A DNA stretch of 64,000 nucleotides from Nostoc sp. CENA543 (GTDB lineage Bacteria; Cyanobacteriota; Cyanobacteriia; Cyanobacteriales; Nostocaceae), in NCBI RefSeq assembly GCF_002896875.1, contig NZ_CP023278.1:3720001-3784000 (forward strand), read 5' to 3'. The notes below the pieces were generated by a model, which saw nothing but the letters and a program-made list of their open reading frames with translations, was not told the origin of the DNA and did no database searches. Positions within the stretch are counted from its first letter, which is position 1. Each line of letters opens with the position of its first letter. The translations under genes and the position numbers were made by a program. Below, piece after piece: positions 52,262 through 61,086 of this stretch.

Positions 52262-54193
52262 ATGCTTAGTTCTCCTGATTTGAGCTTTTCTCGAAGTGTA
52301 CCTGTAGTTGTGTTTAATCAACTTGGGGAATTGTTGCAGCAAACGGCTCGTGCAGTGAAGACTGCTGCTTTGGTATTGACAGAGGCGATTTTGTCTAGAG
52401 TTCGTGTTCCTGTGGAGTGGGAAAGACAGAGGTTTACATTAGTAGTATCTGAGCGATTTACTGCTTTGCTTGTAGGTGAGCAAGAACAACAAAGTCAGTT
52501 ATGGGAAGAAATTTTACCTTTAAGCACGGATGGGGAGCATTCTTCAGGTTCATTAATCCATACTAGGCTGACGTTTAATTTAGATGCGATCGCCTCCTTT
52601 ATTTCGCAGTTGCAAGACTTGTTTGGATGTGATTCTTATACTTACCAACATTTAGATAACTATCGCCAAATTCTGCAACCCAATGATGTTACACTACAAA
52701 GTCAATTTTCCTTATTGTTATTAGAATATTTTTTACCACAATCAACATCAGAGTCAACAACATCTACAATAAAAAATTTACCAGAATTTTATAGCTGTCA
52801 GCCCATAGAAGATGCCCTAAAAAAACAAGTTTCTCAAGAGAGACTACTAAACCAAGTAACGACTCAAATTCGCAAAAGCCTAGACTTGTCAGTGATTATG
52901 ACAACGGCGATCGCCCAAGTTAGAGAGTTTTTAGAATTAGATAGATTAGTAATATATAAATTTGAGACGGCACGAGTCAATAATTATAATTCCCTACATC
53001 CCGGCATCCAAAAATTACGAAAATATGGTGGTTGTATCGTTTATGAGGCTAGAGCTACAGAGACAATTCCATCAGTGTTAGATTATCAGGAAAAAACTTG
53101 TTTTAGTAAAAATTCCTCATGTTGGGAAAAATATCGTCAGGGTTTTACCCTAGTTGTAGATGATGTAGAAAAAACCTATGCTCTAGAAGAGTGTTTTTTA
53201 GATTTTCTCAGACAAAGCCAAGTCAGAGCTAAATTAGCAGCACCGATTATTTTTGAAGATAAACTCTGGGGTTTATTGATTGCCCATCAATGTTACAATC
53301 CTCGTCAGTGGACTGAGAGTGATAAAAGTTTACTGATTTCCATTGCTGAACAATTAGCGATCGCTATTCATCAGTCAGAGTTAATGCGATCGCTCACTCA
53401 AGAAAAACAAACCCTAGAACAGCGCGTTATAGAACGCACAATGGCGTTAAGAGACGCTTTACTCGCCGCCGAAGCCGCAAGTCGCCTGAGAAATGAATTT
53501 TTAGCCACCATTAGCCATGAATTACTCACGCCGTTGACTTACGTAATAGGGATGTCTTCGACTTTATTACGCTGGCCTTTGGGTGAATTAAGTCAACGAC
53601 AACGGGATTATTTACAAACCATCCACGACAGTGGCGAACATCTTTTAGAAATGATTAACGATATCCTCGATTTATCTCAAATTGAGGCAGGTAAAGCCGT
53701 ATTAAATCTGGGAGAATTTTCTTTAGTCAAAATTGCCGAAAATACTCTAGAATCCTTACTAGAGAAAGCGCAAGCTGAACAAGTCACCTTAAAATTAGAC
53801 TTGCAAATTGACCCGAAACGCGATCGCTTCATTGCGGATGTCACCAGAGTAGAACAAATCCTCTGGAATTTATTAACCAACGCCATTAAATTTACCCCAG
53901 AAGGTGGCAGCGTCACCTTACGTTTATGGGTAGAAGACGACACCGCCATTTTTCAAATTGAAGATACAGGTATTGGTATTCCCGATAACCAATTAACCCG
54001 ACTATTTGAAAAATTTCAACAACTCGACACCCCCTATCGCCGCCGCTACGAAGGTACAGGACTAGGTTTAGCCTTAACAAAACAATTAGTAGAACTACAT
54101 CGGGGACGCATTGAAGTAGAATCAACAGTAGGTATAGGCTCAATTTTTACAGTCTGGATACCATCACAGCAGACGGGAGCATTAAGTCAATAG
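52262..54193 (+). CDS. GAF-domain sensor histidine kinase, cyanobacteriochrome-like
   Basis: The 643-residue protein (ATG 52262; a TTG two codons earlier is possible) has an N-terminal DICT-like sensory region (1-190), one GAF domain (about 205-385), a coiled linker, a HisKA domain with phosphoacceptor in FLATISHELLTPL (about 420) and a HATPase domain with an N-box in LLTNAIKFTPEGG and EDTGIGIPDNQL. The GAF has the cyanobacteriochrome pattern, with a Cys in EECFLDFLRQSQVRAKL (about 313) at the bilin-attachment place, another Cys in EKTCFSK where DXCF types have theirs, and LWGLLIAHQCYNPRQW. Light sensing is likely but the two cysteines sit in non-standard contexts. Confidence 0.85.
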   Translation: MLSSPDLSFSRSVPVVVFNQLGELLQQTARAVKTAALVLTEAILSRVRVPVEWERQRFTLVVSERFTALLVGEQEQQSQLWEEILPLSTDGEHSSGSLIHTRLTFNLDAIASFISQLQDLFGCDSYTYQHLDNYRQILQPNDVTLQSQFSLLLLEYFLPQSTSESTTSTIKNLPEFYSCQPIEDALKKQVSQERLLNQVTTQIRKSLDLSVIMTTAIAQVREFLELDRLVIYKFETARVNNYNSLHPGIQKLRKYGGCIVYEARATETIPSVLDYQEKTCFSKNSSCWEKYRQGFTLVVDDVEKTYALEECFLDFLRQSQVRAKLAAPIIFEDKLWGLLIAHQCYNPRQWTESDKSLLISIAEQLAIAIHQSELMRSLTQEKQTLEQRVIERTMALRDALLAAEAASRLRNEFLATISHELLTPLTYVIGMSSTLLRWPLGELSQRQRDYLQTIHDSGEHLLEMINDILDLSQIEAGKAVLNLGEFSLVKIAENTLESLLEKAQAEQVTLKLDLQIDPKRDRFIADVTRVEQILWNLLTNAIKFTPEGGSVTLRLWVEDDTAIFQIEDTGIGIPDNQLTRLFEKFQQLDTPYRRRYEGTGLGLALTKQLVELHRGRIEVESTVGIGSIFTVWIPSQQTGALSQ

Positions 54194-54246
54194 TCAATAG
54201 TCAATAGTCAATAGTCATTAGTCATTAGTCATTAGTCATTAGTCAT
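54188..54246. repeat. CAATAGT / CATTAGT heptamer tract
   Basis: About eight tandem heptamers follow the histidine kinase stop codon, changing from CAATAGT to CATTAGT part-way. Confidence 0.85.
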
Positions 54247-54276
54247 TACTCAATCCCGAATTGCCAACTGATCTGA

Positions 54277-54345
54277 GTTCGTAGTAAGGACTTTAGTCCT
54301 TTCCTGTTCGCGGAGTGTCTCTTAGAGAGAACTAAAGTTTTCACT
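54277..54345. repeat. Dispersed palindromic repeat, full-length copy
   Basis: It starts GTTCGTAGTAAGGACTTTAG, passes through TGTTCGCGGAGTGTCTCTTA and ends GAACTAAAGTTTTCAC. The reverse complement of 62593-62669 is nearly the same. Partial copies lie at 8645-8668 and 59675-59728. Confidence 0.8.
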
Positions 54346-54369
54346 AAAAACCTCTCACTGTTCACTGTA

Positions 54370-55062
54370 ATGTCAATACTTCCAATTCCTAATTTCAATC
54401 AAGGACTCATTGTTTCTTGTCAAGCACCAATTGATTCACCATTGCATGAACCATCGGTAATTGCTGCAATGGCTGAAGCGGCTATCAATAACGGTGCTGT
54501 GGGTGTGCGTATCGATACACCAAATCATATTCGTGCTGTGCGTCAAAAAATTACAGCACCAATTATTGGTTTATGGAAACAAATCACTACTGACTATGAT
54601 GTGTACATTACTCCGCAATTTCATCATGCTGTTGCTGTGGCGGAAGCGGGGGCTGATATCATTGCCATAGATGCCACAACTAGAAAGCGTCCTGGTGATG
54701 AGACTACAGCAGATATCATCACTCGCATTCATGAGGAACTGGGTAAATCAGTCATGGCTGATGTTGACACCATCGCCGCAGCAAAGTTTGCGGTGGCGGC
54801 TGGTGCAGATATAGTTGGGACAACTCTTTACGGTTACACTGCGGTTACTCAAGATTTGTCTCCTCCTGGTTGGGAATTGCTGACGCAGATGGTAGAACAG
54901 TTAGACGTTCCTGTAATTTGTGAAGGTGGAATTTCTTCACCGCAAATGGCGCGCAAGGCTTTAGATTTGGGTGCTGATGCTGTGGTAGTAGGTACAGCTA
55001 TCACTGGAATTGATTTGCAAGTCAAAGCTTATGCTTCTGCTTTGCTGATTAATTTTGATTAA
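54370..55062 (+). CDS. nanE: N-acetylmannosamine-6-phosphate 2-epimerase (NanE family)
   Basis: The 230-residue TIM-barrel protein has the NanE motifs: GLIVSCQAP at the N-terminus, AVGVRIDTPNHIRAV, APIIGLWKQ with the catalytic lysine region, AGADIIAIDATTRKRP, ADVDT and CEGGISSP, with VVGTAIT phosphate binding near the end. The known reaction interconverts ManNAc-6-P and GlcNAc-6-P. No other sialic-acid genes are near, so a role in amino-sugar recycling is more likely. Confidence 0.9.
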   Translation: MSILPIPNFNQGLIVSCQAPIDSPLHEPSVIAAMAEAAINNGAVGVRIDTPNHIRAVRQKITAPIIGLWKQITTDYDVYITPQFHHAVAVAEAGADIIAIDATTRKRPGDETTADIITRIHEELGKSVMADVDTIAAAKFAVAAGADIVGTTLYGYTAVTQDLSPPGWELLTQMVEQLDVPVICEGGISSPQMARKALDLGADAVVVGTAITGIDLQVKAYASALLINFD

Positions 55063-55406
55063 GTTTTAATTATGTGATTTTTCTGTTAAAAACCTGATGT
55101 ACATAGACTTTCTGTAAGGTTTGTATCTTGCTTACTGTGGTTCAACTTTAAAAAATCCTCGACAATAGCAAATAGTCATCTTATGATTAGGTAATCAGCT
55201 TGATGTTTGACAAGTCGAAGCGGGGTCAAAAACCCCAGGGATTCGTCAAAATCGCCAGAACCTTGACAACATAATAATTACAGCGTTTCAATAATTCGGG
55301 AAGTTGCGAATTACTCGCAATAAGGTGGGCTGAAATCGACCTAATTTTGCGATTCGTCAAAATGCTTCCCAGGAAGCTTGCTCTATCTCAGTTTCAGTAC
55401 CGAGCA
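55063..55406 (+). promoter_or_regulatory. Leader region of second CRISPR array
   Basis: It holds the 18-bp word AAGCGGGGTCAAAAACCC at 55218-55235, shared with the CAST leader, and a repeat-like stretch at 55284-55336 starting GTTTCAATAATTCGGG and ending AAGGTGGGCTGAAAT. It is AT-rich with no open frame. Confidence 0.6.
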
Positions 55407-56476
55407 GTTTCCATCAACTATTTCCCCGCAAGGGGACTGAAACCCGTAGCCTGCTGTACCATTCCCTGGCTCAACTTCTAAGTTTCCATCAACTATTTCC
55501 CCGCAAGGGGACTGAAACACAAAAAAATTGAGGAAATTGCCCCGCCTGACGAGTTTCCATCAACTATTTCCCCGCAAGGGGACTGAAACTAACTTTGTAG
55601 TGGCAGGTGATGTGAACCACATCCTTGTGGAGTTTCCATCAACTATTTCCCCGCAAGGGGACTGAAACTGATCCTTGGGTCAAAAACAACTAACCCGGCT
55701 GGTTTCCATCAACTATTTCCCCGCAAGGGGACTGAAACGTTAGTAGCCCTAACATTAACTACCTACAAACAATCTAGTTTCCATCAACTATTTCCCCGCA
55801 AGGGGACTGAAACTAATTCATTCCTTGCGATCGCCCACAGTCTTTTTGTTTCCATCAACTATTTCCCCGCAAGGGGACTGAAACACTACTTCTGGGACTT
55901 CTGAGCCGTAACCTTGTAACGTTTCCATCAACTATTTCCCCGCAAGGGGACTGAAACATTTAAGTTCTGCCCTACTGAGTCTATCAAGCCGTTAAGTTTC
56001 CATCAACTATTTCCCCGCAAGGGGACTGAAACCTAGTGCTGTTTTCTCCGGTATCTTAGATATCCTCAAGTTTCCATCAACTATTTCCCCGCAAGGGGAC
56101 TGAAACTTCCCTTGGCGCATAATCCAAGTTCCAAATTTTGTAGGTTTCCATCAACTATTTCCCCGCAAGGGGACTGAAACATCTAATACCGATATAACCT
56201 ATGATGTCATTTCTCTGTTTCCATCAACTATTTCCCCGCAAGGGGACTGAAACATTGAACTTATTTTTATCTAAATATACTTTTATGTTTTCGTTTCCAT
56301 CAACTATTTCCCCGCAAGGGGACTGAAACATCCCCCAAATGCTCTGCTTGGCGATCGCCGTTGAAGTGTTTCCATCAACTATTTCCCCGCAAGGGGACTG
56401 AAACTCTAACCTGTGGGTGTACCCTGTTTTTGCTGCACCGTTTCCATCAACTATTTCCCCGCAAGGGAACTAAAAA
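55407..56476 (+). CRISPR. Second CRISPR array, 15 repeats of 37 bp, 14 spacers, no cas genes
   Basis: Repeats start at 55407, 55482, 55553, 55632, 55702, 55777, 55848, 55921, 55996, 56070, 56144, 56217, 56293, 56368 and 56440. The repeat begins GTTTCCATCAACTATTTCCC and ends GCAAGGGGACTGAAAC, common in Nostocales; I cannot fix its subtype (I-D or III are candidates). The last copy is degenerate (GGGAACTAAAAA), which places the leader on the left. Spacers are mostly 33-42 nt. Effector and adaptation genes must lie elsewhere. Confidence 0.97.
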
Positions 56477-56562
56477 AGAAACCCAGAGTTTGACAGATTG
56501 TCATTTGACGCGGTGATTAGTGGCGATTTAGCATGACTTTTGAGTGAATCTTGGGGGAACTG

Positions 56563-57474
56563 ATGCAGTTGGCTATCAAACTAACAAAGAGTGTGCTATC
56601 AAAAATTGCGATCGCTACTACTACCACCACCATAATTTTTCATCATGCTCTAGGTTTAGCCTCTGCTGCTCCAAACCAAGAAATTACGATTAAATTTGCC
56701 GCGAAAGTTGCTCAAAAACCCTTTGAGTGTGGCAAAATATACACTTTAGGAAAACCAGCCACCAAAGTCACCGCTTCTGACTTCCGCTTCTATGTCTCTG
56801 ATGTGGCTTTGATTGATATTAATGGCAAAGCTACACCCCTAACCTTAACCCAGGATGGCAAGTGGCAATACCAAAATGTAGCCCTACTGGACTTTGAAAA
56901 TAAAACTGGTAGTTGTGCTAATGGTACAGTAGAGACAAGAAACCAAGTAATTGGTACTGTACCCCAAGGCAAATATCAAGGACTGCAATTTACTTTGGGT
57001 GTTCCTTTCAATCTTAATCACGCTGATTCTGTAACAGCCGAATCACCCCTAAATCTCACTTCATTATGGTGGAATTGGTTATTTGGGTACAAATTTGCAC
57101 GTATTGATTTGGAAAGCGCAAAGCATAGTGCTAATGTCAAGCATGATCAGCCAAACCATCAGGCTTCCGGCTTCCCTATTCACTTGGGTAGTACCGCGTG
57201 TCAAGCTAGTGAAGGTAGTCAGAAACCATCAAAGTGTAACAACCCCAATACTGCAAAAGTCGTCATTGCTAAATTTGATCCCAATAAAAATGTCGTTGTT
57301 GCTGATTTGGCGGCGTTGGTAGCAAACACAAATTTAACAGTCAATGAACCAAATACCCCTCCTGGTTGTATGTCATCGCCTGATGATCGTGACTGTATCA
57401 GCATTATGGAAAATTTTGGTCTACCATTTGCGGGTAAATCTGCCTCTAGACAGAAATTTTTTAGACTGGAATAG
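56563..57474 (+). CDS. MbnP-family metal-binding protein
   Basis: The 303-residue exported protein has a signal peptide ending near LASAAPNQ. The mature domain shows MbnP features as I know them: ITIKFAAKVAQKPFECGKIY, then VTASDFRFYVSDVALID, PQGKYQGLQFTLGVPFNLNH and LWWNWLFGYKFARIDLES, with four or more cysteines (FECGK, GSCAN, TACQA, KCNNP). The start chosen (56563) has GGGGGAA upstream. Directly before the MbnH-like peroxidase gene it forms the 'metallo-mystery pair', implicated in copper-linked tryptophan oxidation. Confidence 0.85.
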   Translation: MQLAIKLTKSVLSKIAIATTTTTIIFHHALGLASAAPNQEITIKFAAKVAQKPFECGKIYTLGKPATKVTASDFRFYVSDVALIDINGKATPLTLTQDGKWQYQNVALLDFENKTGSCANGTVETRNQVIGTVPQGKYQGLQFTLGVPFNLNHADSVTAESPLNLTSLWWNWLFGYKFARIDLESAKHSANVKHDQPNHQASGFPIHLGSTACQASEGSQKPSKCNNPNTAKVVIAKFDPNKNVVVADLAALVANTNLTVNEPNTPPGCMSSPDDRDCISIMENFGLPFAGKSASRQKFFRLE

Positions 57475-57506
57475 TATTTACCAGATTGTTTTTTGTCTTG
57501 TTTCTG

Positions 57507-58667
57507 ATGAAATTAACTCGCTGGTTAACTCTAGCTATTATTTGTCTGTTATCTATTTGCTTGTCTATTGGACTGAGTAGAGGTTTAGCTGCATCCCCAA
57601 CTTCAGAATATAACTGGAATCTTCCGGCTTGGATGCCAAAACCAATTGTGCCGGTTGATAATCTAATGAGTCCTGAAAAAGTAGAATTAGGACGACACCT
57701 ATTTTATGAAAAACGCCTGTCAATCACAGGTGAATTTTCTTGTGCTACTTGTCATATTCAAGCACTGGCTTTTACTGACGGTAAGTCAGTAGCTGTAGGG
57801 GCGACTGGAGAAAAACACCCCCGTAGTTCGATGAGTCTGGCTAATATTGGTTACAATCCTGTTTTGACTTGGGCTAACCCTTTCATGACAAGTTTAGAAC
57901 ATCAAGCCCTGGTACCCATGTTTGGGGAACATCCAGTAGAAATGGGTATGTCAGGAAAGGAAGAGCAAATATTAGCCATGCTGCGGGATGACTCTCAATA
58001 TCGACAAATGTTTACAGCCGCTTTTGGTAATACTAAAGATGCAATTAGTCTCAATAATTTAACTAAAGCCATAGCTACTTTTGAACGGACTTTAATTTCT
58101 GTAAATTCTCCCTATGACCGCTATCGGTTTGGGAATGAGCAAAATGCCATTTCTGCTGCTGCTAAACGAGGAGAGAAATTATTTAATAGTGAACGCCTAG
58201 AATGTTTTCATTGTCATGGTGGGATTAATTTTACAGATTCAGTCACACATCAAAAATTAGCTTTTGTAGAAATTGCTTTTCATAACACTGGACTTTATAA
58301 CATTGATGGTAAAGGAGCTTATCCACCAAATAATACTGGTGTTCATGAAATAACTGCGCTACCATCAGATATGGGTCGCTTTAAAGCTCCGAGTTTGCGA
58401 AATATTGCTTTGACTGCTCCATATATGCACGATGGGAGTATTGCGACTCTTGAAGAAGTTATTGACCATTACAAAGTCGGTGGAAGAACTATTCATAGTG
58501 GTCAGTTTGCTGGTATAGGTAGTCAAAACCCTTTAAAAAGTAAATTTATTTCTGGGTTCGATTTATCTGCTAGTGAAAAACAAGATTTAATAGCCTTTCT
58601 GCAAAGTTTAACTGATGAAAATTTTATTAATAATCCCGCATTCAGTGAACCGCATCATCAGCAGTGA
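57507..58667 (+). CDS. Di-haem cytochrome c peroxidase, MbnH/MauG family
   Basis: The 386-residue periplasmic protein has a signal segment (RWLTLAIICLLSICLSIGL) and two haem c sites, CATCH (about residue 83) and CFHCH (about residue 234), with a distal region MHDGSIATLEEVI typical of MauG/CcpA. MbnH oxidises a tryptophan on its MbnP partner by a bis-Fe(IV) mechanism; partner and order (MbnP first, 32-bp gap) match. The start at 57507 (MKLTRWL) is preferred to one 21 bp earlier. Confidence 0.88.
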   Translation: MKLTRWLTLAIICLLSICLSIGLSRGLAASPTSEYNWNLPAWMPKPIVPVDNLMSPEKVELGRHLFYEKRLSITGEFSCATCHIQALAFTDGKSVAVGATGEKHPRSSMSLANIGYNPVLTWANPFMTSLEHQALVPMFGEHPVEMGMSGKEEQILAMLRDDSQYRQMFTAAFGNTKDAISLNNLTKAIATFERTLISVNSPYDRYRFGNEQNAISAAAKRGEKLFNSERLECFHCHGGINFTDSVTHQKLAFVEIAFHNTGLYNIDGKGAYPPNNTGVHEITALPSDMGRFKAPSLRNIALTAPYMHDGSIATLEEVIDHYKVGGRTIHSGQFAGIGSQNPLKSKFISGFDLSASEKQDLIAFLQSLTDENFINNPAFSEPHHQQ

Positions 58668-58830
58668 AATAGGCTAAAAGAGTATGTTGGACGTAGTTTG
58701 AGTTTCGTTACTCAACACAACATTGTAATTTTGCAGGTTTAATCAGAGCGATCGCCTCAACTTGGTGTTTGGTGAAAGCGTTATCATAGATCGCAAATCA
58801 CACTCCATCGGACTTATAAGGTGTCTGGCA

Positions 58831-59496
58831 ATGACCATCTCCTTAGAACAATTTAGCCAATCTTCTCTGGTGTTTCAGCAGTATGATGCAACTTGGCAAG
58901 ACTATGAGAAGGTGCGAGATAACCCGAATCTTGATTGGCGTAAAATTGCATTTCATCAGGGATGGTTATGGGTTGATATGGGAACAGAAGGACTAGGACA
59001 TTCTTCTTTTAGCGATTTGATGACGGCAGTTTTCTTTGTTTGGGCGTTCCTACACCCAGAGATAGTATTGCAATCCTACGGACGCTGTTTAATTGAAAAG
59101 CCCGAAACCCACGCCTGTGCGCCAGATTTAGTATTGTACAAAGGTCAAAATATTCCGAAATGGAAACCAGGTGAACCCCGTCGGATTATTCTTGATCGTC
59201 ATCGTCTACCTGATTTAGTGGGAGAAATTGCTGATACCACTTTAGGTATTGATTTGGATGAACAAAAGCGACTTTACGCTAGTTTAGGAATTGCCGAATA
59301 CTGGGTAATTGATGTTAAAGGAATGCGATTGTTTGCATTTGGTTTAACTGCAACAGGTATCTATCAAGCGATCGAAGTTTCTCAGGTATTGACTGGTTTA
59401 CCCATCGCCCTGATTGAACAAACACTAGAAAGATTACCCCAAGAAACTAACACCGCAGCCGCTAATTGGTTGATGCAGCAATTACAAACAAAATAA
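58831..59496 (+). CDS. Uma2 family (DUF820) PD-(D/E)xK-fold protein
   Basis: The 221-residue protein starts MTISLEQFSQ. It has the Uma2 core: APDLVLYKG (catalytic Asp), PDLVGEIADTTLGIDLDEQKRLYAS in the place of the ExxK strand and GIAEYWVIDVKG. These are nuclease-fold proteins, very numerous in cyanobacteria, with no settled function. It is a solitary gene with a HIP1 site upstream. Confidence 0.88.
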   Translation: MTISLEQFSQSSLVFQQYDATWQDYEKVRDNPNLDWRKIAFHQGWLWVDMGTEGLGHSSFSDLMTAVFFVWAFLHPEIVLQSYGRCLIEKPETHACAPDLVLYKGQNIPKWKPGEPRRIILDRHRLPDLVGEIADTTLGIDLDEQKRLYASLGIAEYWVIDVKGMRLFAFGLTATGIYQAIEVSQVLTGLPIALIEQTLERLPQETNTAAANWLMQQLQTK

Positions 59497-59896
59497 GTGC
59501 AAATTTAAAATAGACAATTTGGCGTTGCATAAATGCGTGATTAATTAAGCTTTTTTCACAAGGTTAACGATAGATGTTTCGCGCAAAGGCGCAAAGGCGC
59601 GAAACAAAATTCATCCTCTTAATCCAATACGGTTCAGTTAAAGCTAAAATCTGGGGTTTGTGAAGTAATGAAAAGTTCGTAGTAAGGACTTCAGTCCTTA
59701 GATGAGGACTAAAGTCCTCTCTACAAACTATTTTTTTAACTGAACTGTATTGCCTCTTAATCAGCAACGCTTGTTTTTTTAGCCGCGAATTCCATTCGTC
59801 GGGGCTAGGTGCAAGATATGTCTATACAGTGATAGCAAACGCATAAAATTGGGAAATTTAAGATTAATCTATTCAAATTGACGTACAAAAGTTTAC
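59497..59896. other. Repeat-rich intergenic region before devC
   Basis: The region contains GTTTCGCGC / GCGCGAAAC inverted repeats around GGCGCAAAG (59576-59605), a copy of the GTTCGTAGTAAGGACTTCAG palindromic repeat followed by a second arm (59675-59728), and an AT-rich promoter region before devC. No gene is supported. Confidence 0.55.
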
Positions 59897-61063
59897 ATGA
59901 ATTTTTTGGGCAGAGTCCCCTTAGCTTGGTTGCAATTGACTCGCTATAAACTACGCCTAGTTGTAGCGATTTTAGGTATTGCTTTTGCATCCATTCTGAT
60001 TTTTATGCAATTAGCCTTTTTAGATTCTCTCTATGATAGCCAAACAGCACTGCATAAACTTCTCAAAGCAGATTTGGTTTTAATCAACACTGATATGAAA
60101 ACTTTGGCGAATACTGGAGATTTTTCCCGCCAATATTTATATCGCACCCTAAATTTCCGGGAAGTTGAATCTGTAAATTATGTCTACCATGCGCGAGATG
60201 ATTTCCGCTATGGCAGTGTTCGCGGCGGCAAAGGAATTATTATTTTAGGGATTAATCCAGATAACGTTCCTTTTGAAATTGCAGACTTTCAGAAAGTTGC
60301 TCATTTTTTAAAAGCTAGAGGCGTGGTTTTATTTGATCGCAATTCTGACTCTAAAGAATATGGGAGTATTTTCCAAGATTTGCAACCAGGAAAACCAATT
60401 GCGGCTGAAATCGCTGGTCATAAAGTTTGGATTAGTGGCTTAGTAAATTTTGCTGGTGCTTCTTTTGCTGATGATGGTAATTTGATTACCAGTAGTATGA
60501 CTTTTAATTATCTGTTTCCTCATCGTTCAGCTAACAATATTACCCTGGGTTTAGTGACTCTTAAACCAGGAGTAAATCCACAGGCGATCGCCCAAAAAAT
60601 CCGCGCTCAACTTCCCCGCAAAGTACGGCTGATGACACGCCAAGAATTTATCGAATATGAAAAGCATTATTGGGCTACTAGTGCGCCTATTGGATTTGTC
60701 TTTACTACAGGCGTTTTTGTCGGTTTCTTAGTAGGAGTAATTATTGTCTATCAAATTCTTTATGGCGAAATTACCGACCATTTACCAGACTATGCCGTTC
60801 TGAAAGCTAGAGGTTATAAACATCGTTTCTTCTTAAATATTTTGTTTCAAGAAGCATTGATTTTGGCAGTCTTGGGTTACATTCCTGGTTTAATCATGTC
60901 TTTGGGATTATATGCAATTGTCAATGGTGCCACATCTTTACCGATGAATATGACATGGCCGCGAGCTTCTCTGGTACTACTATTAACAATAATAATGTGC
61001 TTTACTTCTGGTTTTGTGAGTATGAATAAGCTCAGAGAGTCTAATCCGGCTGACCTATTTTAA
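59897..61063 (+). CDS. devC: DevC-type ABC exporter permease
   Basis: The 388-residue permease has one N-terminal membrane helix (LVVAILGIAFASILIFMQLAFL), a large periplasmic domain (about 45-260) and three C-terminal helices, a MacB/FtsX-like layout. LGIAFASILIFMQLAFLDSLYDS is characteristic of cyanobacterial DevC. In heterocyst formers DevBCA-type systems export glycolipids through TolC. It is followed after 23 bp by the ATPase gene. Confidence 0.9.
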   Translation: MNFLGRVPLAWLQLTRYKLRLVVAILGIAFASILIFMQLAFLDSLYDSQTALHKLLKADLVLINTDMKTLANTGDFSRQYLYRTLNFREVESVNYVYHARDDFRYGSVRGGKGIIILGINPDNVPFEIADFQKVAHFLKARGVVLFDRNSDSKEYGSIFQDLQPGKPIAAEIAGHKVWISGLVNFAGASFADDGNLITSSMTFNYLFPHRSANNITLGLVTLKPGVNPQAIAQKIRAQLPRKVRLMTRQEFIEYEKHYWATSAPIGFVFTTGVFVGFLVGVIIVYQILYGEITDHLPDYAVLKARGYKHRFFLNILFQEALILAVLGYIPGLIMSLGLYAIVNGATSLPMNMTWPRASLVLLLTIIMCFTSGFVSMNKLRESNPADLF

Positions 61064-61086
61064 ATTAATAATTAATCTGAATTATT

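Noticed and set aside
55063-58830. cas genes belonging to the second CRISPR array
   Set aside because: Flanking genes are nanE and MbnP/MbnH; no Cas protein motif is found.
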